Assembly (NCBI RefSeq): GCF_030272615.1
Contig: NC_081406.1
Coordinates: 478,728,900 to 478,792,899 of the forward strand
Origin: Cryptomeria japonica
Taxonomy: Eukaryota; Streptophyta; Pinopsida; Cupressales; Cupressaceae
Length of the DNA: 64,000 bases
Reading direction: 5' to 3'
The translations under genes and the position numbers were made by a program. Below the pieces are notes generated by a model. The model searched no databases and was not told the origin of the DNA. It saw nothing but the letters and a program-made list of their open reading frames with translations. Positions 10,304-22,551 of the stretch are shown here, in pieces. Numbering within the stretch: position 1 is the stretch's first letter; every line of letters starts with the position of its first letter.

Positions 10304-11263
10304 ATGGGTAAGATGACAAGATCAAGCTTTACAAGTAAGTCCTACACTTCTAAGGGAATTTTAGATCTTGTGCACACTGATCTTTGTGGTCCTATGAAAG
10401 TTCAAAGTTATTATGGTGATAAATATTTCATATTCTTTGTGGATGATTACTCAAGGATGATGTTATCAATGTTTTTAAAAGAAAAATTAGAAGCTTTTCA
10501 AATGTTTAAATGGTACAAGACAAGAGTTGAAAATGAAATAGAAAGACAACTAAAATGTCTTAGATCAAATAGAGGAGGAGAGTTCACATCTGATGAGTTC
10601 AACTTATTCTGCAATAATCATGGTATAAAAAGACAAGTCTCTGCACTGAGAACTCCACAACAAAATGGGATAGCTGAGAGAAGAAACAGGTCTATTGTGG
10701 ATTGTGCCAGAACCCTGATGATTGAAAAGAAAGTGCCACAAACATTTTGGAGAGAAGCAATAAGCACAAAAATTTACACCCTGAACCGAGTACAACTGAA
10801 GAAAGGAACTTTGAAGACACCATATGAGATCTAGTATGACAAGAAAGCTAATGTAAGTTATTTTAAAATCTTTGGAAGTAGATGCTATGTTCACAAAGAT
10901 GATAGAAATGGCAAGTTTGATCAGAAAAGTGAAGAAGGAACATTTCTTAGTTATTCTTCTAGAAGTAAAGCATTTAAATGTCGGATCAAATCATCTAGCA
11001 AAATAGTAGAAAGTGCAAATGTGAAAATTGATGAATTTGCAGAGAGAAATGATGAAGGAAACTCCAAAGAACCAGAAGATTATGATGAATTTGTCTATGT
11101 TCAACCGACAAGTCTTATCAAGAGAACTTTTGAAGAAAATAAAGAGAATATTTAGTTACCAAGTGATGAAGAAGATCATACAGAGCCTACCGAGCCTGTA
11201 TTAGCCAAGTATGTTAGAAGACATCATGCATCTAGTCAGATTATAGGAGATAAGGATGATCCA
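10304..11263 (+). pseudogene. D integrase
   Basis: It continues the frame of the protease region. The rve core is clear: LVHTDLCGP (first Asp), FVDDYSR, CLRSNRGGEF and TPQQNGIAERRNR (Glu). The second catalytic Asp of the DDE triad is Asn here, which by family knowledge should abolish strand transfer. Stops lie at 10832 and near 11152. The C-terminal part reads on to the start of RT. Confidence 0.85.
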
Positions 11264-12860
11264 GTGATGATAAGGAACAAACTGAGACAGAACACATGTA
11301 TGATATCTGAATTTGAACCAAGGATAGTGAAAGAGGCATTTAATAGTGAAGATTGGATAAATGCTATGACAGAAGAGATTGATCAAATCAAGAAGAATGA
11401 CACATGGAAACTAGTCCCAAGACCGAAGGACAAAAATGTAATCAGTACAAAGTGGATTTTCAGAAACAAGCTGAATGAAAAAGGTGAGGTCATTCGAAAT
11501 AAAGCAAGATTAGATTGCAAAGGTTATGCTCAAGAAGAAGGAATTGATTATGGTGAGACTTTTGCACCCGTGGCAAGACTTGAAGGAAAGAATATTGTTG
11601 GCATATGCTGCTTATAGGAATTTCAAGGTATATCAAATGGATGTCAAATTTGCATTTCTGAATGGTATATTAGAAGAAGAAGTTTTTATTGAACAACCTA
11701 AAGGATTTGTTGAAGACAAGAATAAAGATCAAGTATGTAAATTGAACAAATCTTTATATGGTTTGAAACAAGCGCCTAGATAATGATTAAAGATTGCACT
11801 TATTTAATCAAGATTGGTTTTATAAGAAAATGTGAAAACAGTAACATGTACATGAAAAATGATGAAAATGGAATACTGATCTCAACCATATTTGTTGATG
11901 ATATTATCTTTTGTGGAAATGACTCTCTATGCAAGAACTTTGGAAATGAAATGAGCAAAGAATTTGAGATGTCATTAATCCATGAGATAAAGTATTTTAT
12001 AGGTTTACAAATACTGCAAATGAAAGATGAGATTTTTATTACTCAATCCAAGTACATAAAGAAAATCTTGAAGAAATTTGGAATGGGGGATTCAAAACCA
12101 GTAAGTACTCCTATGACTACCAACTATAAACTATCAAAGAATGATGAATCTGCATCTATTGATGAGACACTTTACCTATCCATGATTGGAAAGCTACAAT
12201 ATGTTGTTCACATCAAGCCAGATATAGCACATGCAGTAGGTATAGTTGCAAGATTCTCTGCAGATCCCAAGGAAACACACATGACAACAATCAAGAGAAT
12301 TTTTAAATACTTGAAAGGCACTGAAGATTATGGCTTAGTATATCAACAAGGAAATGACTTTGATTTAAAAGTTTATACTAATGCTGATTGGGTAGGCAAC
12401 ATTGATGACAGAAAAAGCACAAGTGGAAGAGATTTATTTTTAGGAGAAAGACTAGTGAGTTGGCTTAGCAAGAAACAAGGATGTGTTTCACAATCAACAA
12501 CAAAAGCTGAATATGTTGTTGCAACATTGAATTGTACCAACATAGCATGGATCAAACAACTATTGGAAGGTATAAATGAGAAATTTAATGAGCCGGTAAC
12601 TATATTCTGTGACAATACTAGTGCCATTAACATTTCAAAGAATCCTGTTATGTACTCTAAGACAAAGCACATCTCTATTAAATATCATTATCTTAGAGAA
12701 GAAAGTGGTATTGGAGTATGTTAGCACAAAGGAACAAATAGCAGATATCTTTACCAAGCCACTACCAAAGGACACTTTTGAGTATCTCAGAAGTAAGTTA
12801 GGGGTCCTACCCCTATCTTCCATTCACCGACTGAGTTTGGTGAAAGCATCAATTCGATGA
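11264..12860 (+). pseudogene. D reverse transcriptase and RNase H
   Basis: RT begins with [19 protein letters not shown]. Motif A (VYQMDVKFAFLNG) lies after a frameshift near 11590, and [10 protein letters not shown] runs into a stop at 11781. After a second frameshift come the catalytic FVDD (near 11888) and SKYIKKILKKFG. RNase H follows with YTNADWVGNIDDRKST, TKAEYVVATLNCTNIAW, FCDNTSAINISKNP and, in another frame, YVSTKEQIADIFTKPLP, ending at 12860. The catalytic residues are present, but frameshifts break the chain at least three times. Confidence 0.88.
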
Positions 12861-13218
12861 CTCTACAAAATATCTTTTAAGAGTTGATGTTGATTTACAC
12901 ACTTTAGGATGTTTTCTAAAGGTGTGCAGGAAACAATAATAAGGAATAGGAATTGAAGACAAAATGCTCTTACCTAAACTAAGTTGACACATAACAACAG
13001 GAAATCACTTCATACAGGAAGAAATCATGTTTTAGTTCTTTACTTTTTGGCATTGTTCTCAAAGGGGGAGAAGACTGAAGAAAAGGGGAGAAGACAAATG
13101 TATGGGGGAGAAGTCTGATGACAGGGGGAGAGCATTTCAGCATTTCAGAAATCTCACAGCAATCCGAATCAATTAGGTCATATCAATTTTTTTTCCCATC
13201 AATGCCAAAGGGGGAGAT
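12861..13218 (+). other. D 3' untranslated region and polypurine tract
   Basis: No coding frame. It has several AAGGGGGAGA-type words (13061-13130) and ends with the polypurine tract AAAGGGGGAGA at 13207-13217, next to the 3' LTR. Confidence 0.8.
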
Positions 13219-14732
13219 TGTTGGCATTATAACAGACAAGGAAGATTGTTGGCATTTAAATAAGGATATTGAGAAGGTTGTTGATGATTATGGATATAAC
13301 TGATTAAGAATGTTTACTATCTTAATACTATTACTTTGTCATTGATGTCAAGAAATTGATTTTCTAATTCAGTAAGATGTTGCCATATCTTAAGAAGTAT
13401 GATTTGATGAGTTTAAAGATGTCAGTAAAAGACACAGAAAGAATGTGATGAATAAGGGGAGGAATATGTTATTCAATGGGCAACTATTACCGAGTTAGAC
13501 AATGATGAGATCATGATGTTTAGATTGTTTTGATATCCTACATATGTTATTGATTGTAAGGTTAATACTATACTATATTATTGAGCAAAGAACCTAGACG
13601 GTAAACCCTAAAGAACCTAGTCGGTAAACCCTAAGGTTATCACTATCGGTTAATGAAGGCAGAATGTCTACCAAGTGAAGTTTAGTATTTACCAAGTTGC
13701 AACCGAGTAATAACAGAATGCATTGAATGAATAAAAGCATTATTTAATCAAGGAAGCTGATGAGCTGGTTATGATTAAATGATTGGTATGCTGTGAATGA
13801 AGTTTGTTAAAGAATCTATGGCAAAGGAAAATCAGTAGGAAGCTCTACAACTTAGATTGAACCGCAATACCCTAGCACAAGTTCCAAGAAATGTATGCAA
13901 GTTCCAAGGCAGGGTAAAACATTTTCAGATCAAAGGATACATTGAACCTGGTCAAGTTTGAAGATATGATGGCTATGATTGATCATGAGATATGTGATCA
14001 AGGAGATTAAGTGGTTGGCAAGTTATTTATAAATAAGGAACTGTTGATAAACAATGTATGTGGGCAAGTGTATGCACAGAGATGCTACATAGTGATTACC
14101 AAGCACAAAAGCTTGAAGACCTGTTTGAATAATAGAGTATAGAGCCCAGTAGATGGACAAGATAAGTCCTATTGTATTGAGCAAATAAGAATTTTCTTTA
14201 GCATTTTTAGATGTGAAGTTGCAGATAGATTTTTATTACTATTATTTTGTAAAGTGACAGAAAATCTCTTAACCGAGTGGACTTAACAGTCTTATTTGTA
14301 AAACCCTCTAGCAAGGTGACATTCTAATTGAGTGTTTGAAATCCTTTAACAAGGTCACTTCTAACAAGGTGAAGATCCTAATAGATATGAGGGAAATCCC
14401 TTAACCGGGTCACATTTTGCAATGTATTTGTAATCTTTAATAGGATTTGCTTTTAACCGAACATACTCTAGAAGAGTATATTTCTTAGTGGGTCCGAAAT
14501 CCCATAGTGGTTTTTCCCTATTTGGGTTTCCACATTAAATCTGGTGTTATGAGTGTTATGATGTTTATATGCTTATGAGTTTGCATGTTTAGCAGTTTTG
14601 GTATATTACTAAAGTATATGTTAGCGAGGTTGAATCTGTTGTTTTATTGAAGATTAAGTTTGTATGATTCACCCCCCCCTCTCATCTTATTAGCTTGGCA
14701 TCTATACTTAACATTAAGTATCAGAACTATCA
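13219..14732 (+). repeat. D 3' LTR (1514 bp)
   Basis: Starts TGTTGG and ends ACTATCA, followed by the TSD CTAGC. It pairs with 7136-8656 along its whole length. Confidence 0.93.
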
Positions 14733-14737
14733 CTAGC

Positions 14738-15290
14738 TTCACCTTCAAATGATATATTTGTGTATAGCTCTGCTTAATCTTGCATGTACCTTCTCACAAT
14801 TCTTTTTCGCATTCCACATTCGATCTTACAAATAAGATCTTACATTTATACCATAACCTAAGACCAATTTTAGTAGGTCGGCTCTACAAGATATTACAAT
14901 AAAAACATTTTACAAACAATATAATATTAGATGCAATAATTGATTAGACATGTCAGCTTAATGCATTTACAACAATAATTAGTCATCTCTATAGCGTGCC
15001 ATGCTGATCTGGAAAAGATAAACCTATCGGTGTAACCCTGGACCTATTTGCCGACAAAAGCAAATATGCAAATATGAATATGCCAATGATTAATTATTCA
15101 AAAAAAAGTGTCCACACGATGTCTTCCATATCATTCCAAGTGTCGATGATCATTATATCCTACCGGTGAACCATATACTAGTAACTGTGCAATAGTTACT
15201 TGCTTGTTGGTGAATGTTGCTAGATCTCCAAAGTGCTATTGTTTTAGTAGGTGTTGATATCAATGACAAAACCATACCAAAATACCAACA
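14738..15290 (-). repeat. E 3' LTR, part 2 (proximal part in element sense)
   Basis: It continues the LTR split by D. It ends AATACCAACA on the + strand, which is TGTTGG on the minus strand. Together with part 1 the LTR is about 1035 bp, close to the H LTR. Confidence 0.9.
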
Positions 15291-15302
15291 ATCTCCCCCT
15301 TT
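15291..15302 (-). other. Polypurine tract of E
   Basis: On the minus strand AAAGGGGGAGAT lies directly before TGTTGG. Confidence 0.85.
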
Positions 15303-15694
15303 GGCATTGATGGCAACACAAGATTGAAAAACCATCAAAGTGTCAAAACAAAAATACCAAATACCAACAACCAACAATCTCTCCTAATGAACAATCTTTC
15401 CCCCTGGGAGCAACATGTGTTATCCAAAGTTATTTAAAAGATAATGTGTTTTTCCATAGATTTCTCTCCCCCTTTGACATAAAATGCTAAATTTATAATA
15501 AAACCAAGTTCATATACAAAATACCAATCAATTCAATATACCAACTACTCCCCCTGAGAAGTAGCTTCCTCATCAAAGACTGGAGTAAAAGATTTCTTTG
15601 TAAATACTGTCGGTTGATGATAATCATCAATTGTCTAGGTTTCTAACGGTGGTGGTATGACTCTAGGCTGATCTCTAAGATATTGAAAAGTCTC
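15303..15694 (-). other. E 3' untranslated region
   Basis: Non-coding on both strands. It matches the stretch between the RNase H end and the polypurine tract of element H (40195-40548). Confidence 0.7.
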
Positions 15695-16448
15695 CTAAGG
15701 CAAAGGTTTTGTGAAAATATCTGCAAGCTGTTCTTTAGTATACACATAAACCAGTTTTATCTCTTTTTCTTCAACTTTTTCCCTTGGAAAATTTAGTTTG
15801 ATAGAAACATGTTTTGTTTTAGAATGTAGTACTGGATTCTTAGATATATCAATTGTTACAGTGTTATCACAATATATAGTCATAGGTTCCTTGCATTTTA
15901 CCTCTATGTCTTTCAACATTTGCTTAAGCCATAGTACTTGTGTACAGTTAGTTGTTGCTGCAACATATTCTGATTCTGTTGTTGATAAAGATGTACAACT
16001 TTGTTTCTTACTCAACCAAGAAACTAATCTCTTTCCAAGAAAGAATGCTCTGTCGGTTGTGCTTTATCTATCATCCACATCTCCTGCCCAATTTGCATTT
16101 GTGTATGCACATAGATCAAAATTTTCATCTCTAGGATACCATAATCCAAGATTTGCAGTGCCTTGTAAGTACCGGAAAATCCTTTTTACTACTGATTCAT
16201 GATTTTCTCTAAGATTACTTTGAAATCTAGAAACAATGCATACTACATGCATAATATCAGGTCTAGTTTGTGTCAAATACAGTAAACCTCCTATCATAGA
16301 TTTGTATCTAGTTGGACTAACAGGTGTAGATTCATCCCTTTGAGATAATTTATCATTTGTAGCTTACCGGTTTAGAGTTCTCCATCCCAAATTTCTTTAG
16401 TAACTCTTTCAAGTATTTGGATTGACTAAAAAATATACCTTTGTTAGT
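15695..16448 (-). pseudogene. E reverse transcriptase C-terminus and RNase H
   Basis: On the minus strand it reads [17 protein letters not shown] and FRYLQGTANLGLWYP, then RNase H with YTNANWAGDVDDR, a stop, [35 protein letters not shown] and YTKEQLADIFTKPLP. A stop separates 16064 from 16015, and another frame break lies at 16300-16449. Element H carries the same sequence with fewer breaks. Confidence 0.85.
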
Positions 16449-18391
16449 CTATGAAATTTGCAATCCTAAAAAGAATTTTATTTCTCCAATCATAGACATT
16501 TCAAATTCTTGCTGCATTTTAATAGAAAATTCCTTACATAATCCATCTTCTCCTCCAAAGATTATATCATCAATGAATACTTCTATAATCAAGATATCAT
16601 CATTAGTTATTTTGTAATATAAATTGTTGTCTGCATTTCCTTTAGTAAAACCAATCTTTAAAAGATACTTATCCAACCTTGCATACCAAGCTCTTGGGGC
16701 TTGTTTCAGTCCATACAGAGCTTTTCTTAACCTGCAAACCATATCATTGTCATCTGTCAAAGAAAATCCATCAGGTTTTTCAATATAGATTTCCTCTTGA
16801 AGATCTCCATTCAAGAATACACATTTAATACCCATTTGATAAACTTCGTAGTTCTTGTGAGCTGCAAAAGCCAAGAATAATCTGACTCCCTCAATTCTAG
16901 CTATCGGTGCAATGGTTTCATTGTAATCAACTCCTTCTTTCTGAGAATATCCCTTACACACTAGTCTTGCTTTATTTCTGACAACCTTACCATCTTCATT
17001 AAGTTTGTTTCTAAATACCCATTTTGTTCCAATTACATTTTTATCTTTAGGTTGGGGAACTAATGTCCAAGTATTATTTTTCTCAATTTGTTCTAATTCT
17101 TCTTCCATAGCTTTAATCCAAAATTTATCTTCACATGCCTCATTAACAGATGATGGTTCAATTTGAGAAATAAGACATACCTCTTCATTTGCCAATCTTC
17201 CTCTTGTCATAACTCCTTTAAATTTGTTTCCAATTATTTGATCTTCAGAATGATTCAATCTTACATATCGGGGTGTCTTATTTTTTTGTTGTTCTTTAAT
17301 TACTGTGGAATCCTCTGATGGTACCGGGGTAACTAGATCTTCATTTTGTACTGGTGGATTTAGTGTAGGTTCATTTGTCACAATTTTTGTTGCCAGTTTA
17401 GAATTTATATACCTTGAAGTTCCTCTGAATTGTTCATCAATCTTCACATTTGTACTCTCAACAATTTTCTGCAATCTCTTGTTAAAACATCTATATGCCT
17501 TTCTCTTAGATGAATAACCAAGAAATATTTCTTCATCACTTCTAGGATCAAATTTGCCAATATACTCATCTCTTCTGATATAACATTTACTTCCAAAAAT
17601 TGTGAAATACTTAAGAGTGGGAGTATTACCAAACCATAGTTCATGAGGGGTCTTACCAGTTTCACCTTTGATGTGAACTTTGTTGAATGTATAGACTGTT
17701 GTGCTGACTGCTTCTCTCCAATACACATGTGGTAGATTTTCTTCAGATAACATACTTCTTGCTGCATCCAAGATAGTTCTATTTTTCCTTTCAACAACTC
17801 CATTCTGTTGTGGTGTCCGAGGTGCTGATAGCTGCCTTCTAATTCTATTCACTTCACAGAATGTATTAAAGTCCTTAGATGTGAATTCTCCTCCTTGATC
17901 TGATCTTAAGCATTTGATTTTCTTACTAGTTTCATTTTCAACCATTGCTTTGAACAGTTTGAACTTTCCAAGTGCTTCTGATTTTTCTCTGAGAAAAGTA
18001 ACCCAACACATTATAGAATAATTATCAATAATTAGCATGAAATATCTATCACCTTGTAAGCTTTTAGTTCTAGTTGGACCACATAAATCAGTGTGTATCA
18101 AATCAAGAGCATTATTGGATTTTTCTGGAATACTTTTGAAAGTAGCTCTAACTTGTTTTCCAAATTGACATTCCTTACAAATTGTATTCTGAGGTTTCAT
18201 AATTTTAGGCAAATCTCTAACTGCCTTAGAAGTACTGATCTTCACCATGCAATCAAAGTTATGACAGAGTCTCTTATGTCATAACCAGCTTTCATCTATA
18301 TGTGCAATCAAGAATGTCTTTTCATTGTTATTCAAATGAAAGATATTACCTCTAGTCTGATTACCAGTTGCAATTTCCAAACCAGTTCTAT
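16449..18391 (-). pseudogene. E pre-integrase, integrase and reverse transcriptase
   Basis: A 599-codon open frame from 18248 follows a broken pre-integrase piece in which the Trp before HKRLCH is a stop. Integrase has CKECQFGK, LIHTDLCGP, CLRSDQGGEF and TPQQNGVVERKNR, so the DDE triad is present. RT has [38 protein letters not shown] and the FIDD box. Motif A, however, reads YQMGIKCVFLNG, so the first catalytic Asp is Gly and the RT should be dead. The frame stops right after FFLGLQIS, where H reads on. Confidence 0.88.
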
Positions 18392-18622
18392 TCATGATTT
18401 TGCATTTTCCATTGTTAAATTGTAACCGAAATCCTTTCCAACTAATTGACCAACACTCAAAAGATTATGCTTTAATCCTTCAACAGAGTAAACATTATCA
18501 GTGTTATTCTTACCATCAAGAGATATTGTACCCTTACCTTTGATTGAACAAGCTTTGTCATCTCCAAATCTTACTAGACCTCCATTATATTCTTGAAAGT
18601 TCAAGAATTTGCTTTTGTCACC
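18392..18622 (-). pseudogene. E protease C-terminal flank fused to LTR
   Basis: On the minus strand it reads GDKSKFLNFQEYNGG, the IKGKGTISL segment and GLKHNLLSVGQL, which in copia lie just after the protease active site. The DSG catalytic site is missing. The frame runs straight into LTR sequence at about 18623, which shows a deletion junction. Confidence 0.8.
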
Positions 18623-19482
18623 AATATTTGTACTTGGAAACCCTGTAAGGGGAAAAACCATAGTGGGAAACCTTACCCACAATCAGATGATACTACTACA
18701 GATAGTAAGTGTACATAAATGGGGTCTGCACATGCAGAAAGGCCAACAGCCTAGAGCTCACTGCTCAATCACAAAAAGGGAGTCACACTGACTATAGTTG
18801 GATGGTTAAATCCAATAAGAATGTACTGCACAAGATAGCATCTTCATATGCTGGATTCAGTACCGATGTTATTCTGATATGCTTTCACAAAAACCTAGCT
18901 TCATCTTCAAATGATATCTTCATGTATAGCTCTGCTTAATCTCGCATATACCTTCTCACAATTATTTTTTCACATTCCACATTCGATCTTACAAATAAGA
19001 TCTTACATTTATACCATAACCTAAGACCAATTTTAGTAGGTCGGCTCTACAAGATATTACAATGAAAACATTTTACAAACAATATAATATCCGATGCAAT
19101 AACCGATTAGACATGTTGACTTAATGCATTTACAACAATAATTAGTCATCTCTATAGCATGCCATGCTGATATGGAAAAGATAAACCTGCCGGTGCAACC
19201 CTAGGTAACCCTAGACCTATTTACTGGTAAAAGAAAATATGCAAATATGAATATACCAATGATTAATTCTTCAAAATAAAGTGTCCACACGATGTCTTCA
19301 ACATTACTAGGTGTCTTCCATATCATTCCAAGTGTTGGTGATCATTATATCCTGCCGGTGAACCATATACCAGTAACTATGCAATATTTACTTGCTTGCC
19401 AGCGAATGTTGCTGGATCTCCAAAGTGCTAGTGTTTTAGTAGGTGTTGACATCAATGACAAAACCATACCAAAATACCAATA
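18623..19482 (-). repeat. E 5' LTR, partial
   Basis: Matches the E and H LTRs from the leader module (the CACCAATATTTGTACTTGG side) to the outer end. The outer end on the + strand is CCAATA rather than CCAACA, followed by the TSD GCATG. The distal LTR part and the PBS are missing. Confidence 0.88.
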
Positions 19483-19487
19483 GCATG

Positions 19488-20086
19488 ATCATAGGCAACC
19501 ACATAAAGATGAAGCACAAACATTTGTAACATGACCTTATGCAACTCTCCCTAAAAGAGATGAAGTAATTCACCTGCATCCTCAAATTGATCATACATGT
19601 ACTACTATTCAAGAGCGGATCAATGAATCCAGATTGATCCTGCTCAATTGCAAATGTATCTTTGGTTATATTCTCAATTGTATATTCATGCTTGGGTGCA
19701 AGCATGACCTTCGATGACTTGTTGGTTGAGCTAAATGTCTTATTGGAAATCCCTTTGAAAGAACAAAAGCAGAACTCTTCTTATCGGTTCCATCTTTATT
19801 GGCTAATTATTCAATCATAACCTCATGCCGATTGTAAATAGTTACCTCAAAGGGTTCAAATAAAAAAAATGTTGTATTTTTTACTTCATTATGTTGTTCA
19901 CAAACTTCAGATTTGGGAGATAATGAATTGACATCAAGACTTGAAAAAAACCCCTCTATTATGTTTGTGAAAAACTCTTCATCAAGTTCCTTTTTAGCTT
20001 CTTCACACATAATATGTTCAAGTTCATGACCTTGAATTATAGATGCAATTTTTTCATCTTTTTCAACTTGAATTATAGATGCAATT
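19488..20086 (-). other. Segment of ancient LTR-A element between E and T2
   Basis: The minus strand has open stretches (20106-19807 and 19705 downward) without recognisable domains. One is acidic and includes CEEAKKELDEEFFTNIIEGF. Excising E joins it to 6653. A short tandem copy of CTTGAATTATAGATGCAATT lies at 20030-20086. Confidence 0.4.
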
Positions 20087-21226
20087 ATTGTCATTGATGG
20101 ACACACACTTTCTTGATGTATGAGTTATGCTCAACCGGTAATTGTTCTAACTGGTATTGTGTATTATTGAAATAATAGTCTTTAGACTATCGGTATTTTG
20201 CAGAAGATGGTTTACCGGTCATAGATTGACTAAAGATCCCAAGCGGTATGAAGAACCCAAGTGGTTCACGGATCTCAAGCGATACGAAGGACCCAAGTGG
20301 TAGTTAACTTTTGATTGGAACACTACGATCTTCTAGTCTTCATTTTTGACAACCAATAATTGGTATATTGTATTAACAAGTATATATATATGATGAGTTA
20401 CCAACCAGTATTACTGTAATGTGTGATGAGTTATCATCCACCAACACTTTGGCAGTGTGTTTGTACTGCGTTACCAAATGTGTCTAGATGCACTGTACCT
20501 AGGAACTTGTAGTGTAATTCTATTGGACCGACATGAAATCATATTCCTCTATAAGGACATCATGTCTAGGGTTTGCATGTGTGAGATATAGAATAGAAAA
20601 GGTTATGTGTGATCATTGAAGAGAAGATTAGGTCTGTGTGAAGATATGGTGTGGAGATATTAAAGATTGAAGTAATGCTGAAATGCATTAACAATGAGCT
20701 ATCAAGGATCTAATTAAGCATACTGTACTATTATCTATATTATTCACTTGTTGATTACTAATATCTTTGACAAGTCTGAAACCCTTAACTGGGTAGGCCC
20801 AGAAAAGCCTTTGTAAATCCTCTAACAAGGTGGCTCACAACTATGGATCTGAAATCCTTTAACAAGATAGTCTTTAACAAGACTTATCTCCTAACAAAGA
20901 TCTAGATTCCTAACAGGGTCTGTTCTAGTGAAGAACATTGTATGACCTTAATCGGTCTGACCTTAACCAGTCTGGTTACTATTCTGCATATAGTTACTTG
21001 TGAGTTTCTTCTCACCGTGGTTTTTCCCATTTGGGTTTTCACGTTAAATATCTTGTGTTATGATGATTGTGTTTTTGTGGGTGAATGCTTTGTTTGCTAT
21101 TTGAATTGCACTTATCTTAACTGGTTTATTAGTGAATCTATTGCACCGGTTATCTGCTAAACTGTTTACAAGATTGATTACTGTATTTTTTGTATACTAA
21201 TTCACCCCCCCTCTTAGTATTCATCA
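20087..21226 (+). repeat. T2 5' LTR (first about 24 bp missing)
   Basis: Aligns with 26462 onward. It has CTATAAGG at 20549-20556 as a possible TATA box, a run of TAACAAGGT-like words at 20785-20950, the leader module near 21012-21060 (CACCGTGGTTTTTCCC) and a C-tract near 21204. It ends TATTCATCA before the PBS. Confidence 0.88.
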
Positions 21227-21228
21227 AT

Positions 21229-21240
21229 TGGTATCAAAGC
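21229..21240 (+). other. Primer-binding site of T2
   Basis: TGGTATCAAAGC, one mismatch to the tRNA-Met complement used by the other elements. Confidence 0.82.
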
Positions 21241-21276
21241 CAACCTTTGTATAAGTCTAACCACTTGGAAGGAGAT

Positions 21277-22551
21277 ATGGGCAAATACAGTGTGAGGGAA
21301 CTTACTCATCATCTCACTTGGACTGAGAGAGCCTATGATGAACTCAAATTCAAGTATAAAGCCTCTTTGGCCAAGAGAAGAGAGCATGCTGAGAAACTGA
21401 TGGAACTCACTAAAAATAACTCTTCTGATGAAGTAGACATGGATGCCCTAGTTGAAGAAGTTGAAAAAATGAATGAATCTAAAGCCAACCTGAAAAGAGA
21501 GTTGGAAGGACTGACTATCAGAATGTGTCAAGAGCTTGAGAAAAGAAGGAAAGCTGAAGATCTGGTAAAAGACAAAGATCATGAGATCTCCAAGATGAAG
21601 CAAGAAATCAGTACCCTTACCACTCATCTCCAAAAGAGTAAAGTGGAAAAAGAAGAAATGCAAGGTGAACTAAACATGGCTATTTCTGAGAATGCAACCT
21701 TGATGGAATCCAATGCTGCTATTTCCAAGGAACTTACTGAGTCAAAGAAAATACTTGCCAAATTCAATCAGAGTACTGCTAAGCTAGAGAAAAAGCTAGA
21801 ATCGACAATGTCAGTAAAGACTACCACTAGACTTGGTTTCTCTGGGTATGAGGAAGGTGAGACCTCTGAAACAAAAGCTAAAACATCAAAGAAGCAACTG
21901 ACATCCAAGGATAAAGGTAAGCAAAAATTTAAACCTATTTTCTTTAATTGTCTCAAAGAAGGACATACTATCAATGTGTGTAGAAGCAAGGCCTACAACA
22001 ATTTTCCTTATTTTCAAAACAATATGCCTAGATCCAATAGATTCAATGGAAACTGTTATGCATGCAACAAGTTTGGGCATAGAGAATTTGAATGCAGGTT
22101 AGTTTTGCACAACACTGAGAGATATCCTCCAAGGACTCAAGGAGTTATTCTGGAACTTTCTGTGAACTAGAATCCCAACTGGTACAATACCTATGACCAT
22201 TGATCAATTAGTTATCAAGCGACAACTAGTTGGAGAGCAACTTGTTTAATCTGTCATGGTAGCGGTCACACTGCTACACCATGTAGAAGGAAGAATGGAA
22301 GTATGAATAACGGACCATGGAGAACACCTAGATTGGTATGCTATCATTGCAACAAATCGGGACACACTTCTAGAACTTGCAGACTGAGAAAGAACCTATC
22401 GGGTGATATAATGATCACTGTAGAAGGGAAGATTGATATTGAAACTATTCAGGTGGAAATGAATAAAACTTGAAAAAAGAAATTAGAAGAAGAGTCACAT
22501 GATGAACCTGCTTCTGCACCTAGTGTGGAAGTCTCTGAACCAACAAACTGA
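21277..22551 (+). pseudogene. T2 gag-like protein: coiled coil plus four CCHC zinc knuckles
   Basis: ATG at 21277 opens a frame that runs to a stop at 22549-22551 (about 424 codons). Stops lie at 22168 and near 22198 and 22471, and no frameshift is needed. The first 200 residues are Glu- and Lys-rich with a strong heptad look (for example MCQELEKRRKAEDLVKDKD). Four knuckles follow: FNCLKEGHTINVC (first Cys lost to Phe), CYACNKFGHREFEC, CLICHGSGHTATPC and CYHCNKSGHTSRTC. The last two lie after the stops and prove that the frame once continued. T1 gag at 198-1262 has the same layout. An RNA-binding particle protein is the likely role, by inference. Confidence 0.78.

Larger units (their letters stand above)
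7136..14732 (+). mobile_element. D: full-length Ty1/copia element nested in E
   Basis: Direct repeats CTAGC (7131-7135 and 14733-14737) flank two LTRs of 1521 and 1514 bp that look closely alike. The PBS is at 8659-8670 and the polypurine tract at 13207-13217. Internal order is gag, CCHC knuckle, protease, integrase, RT, RNase H, which is copia order. The LTR similarity and its position inside the E LTR make it younger than E. Stops and frameshifts in every domain show it is no longer coding-competent. Confidence 0.95.
6654..19482 (-). mobile_element. E: Ty1/copia element, minus strand, internally deleted, host of D
   Basis: Direct repeats GCATG flank it at 6649-6653 and 19483-19487. On the minus strand the order is 5' LTR (18623-19482, lacking its 3' end), the C-terminal flank of the protease, pre-integrase, integrase, RT, RNase H, polypurine tract (15291-15302) and 3' LTR. 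The 3' LTR is split by element D into 6654-7135 and 14738-15290. A deletion fused the middle of the 5' LTR to the protease region near 18623, removing the PBS, gag and protease active site. Element H (38716-41618) belongs to the same family. Its decayed coding region and lost gag make it inactive. Confidence 0.88.

Noticed and set aside
15798-16202. 134-codon plus-strand frame, with a counterpart on the minus strand at 39627-40031
   Set aside because: Both are the antisense of E/H RNase H coding sequence.
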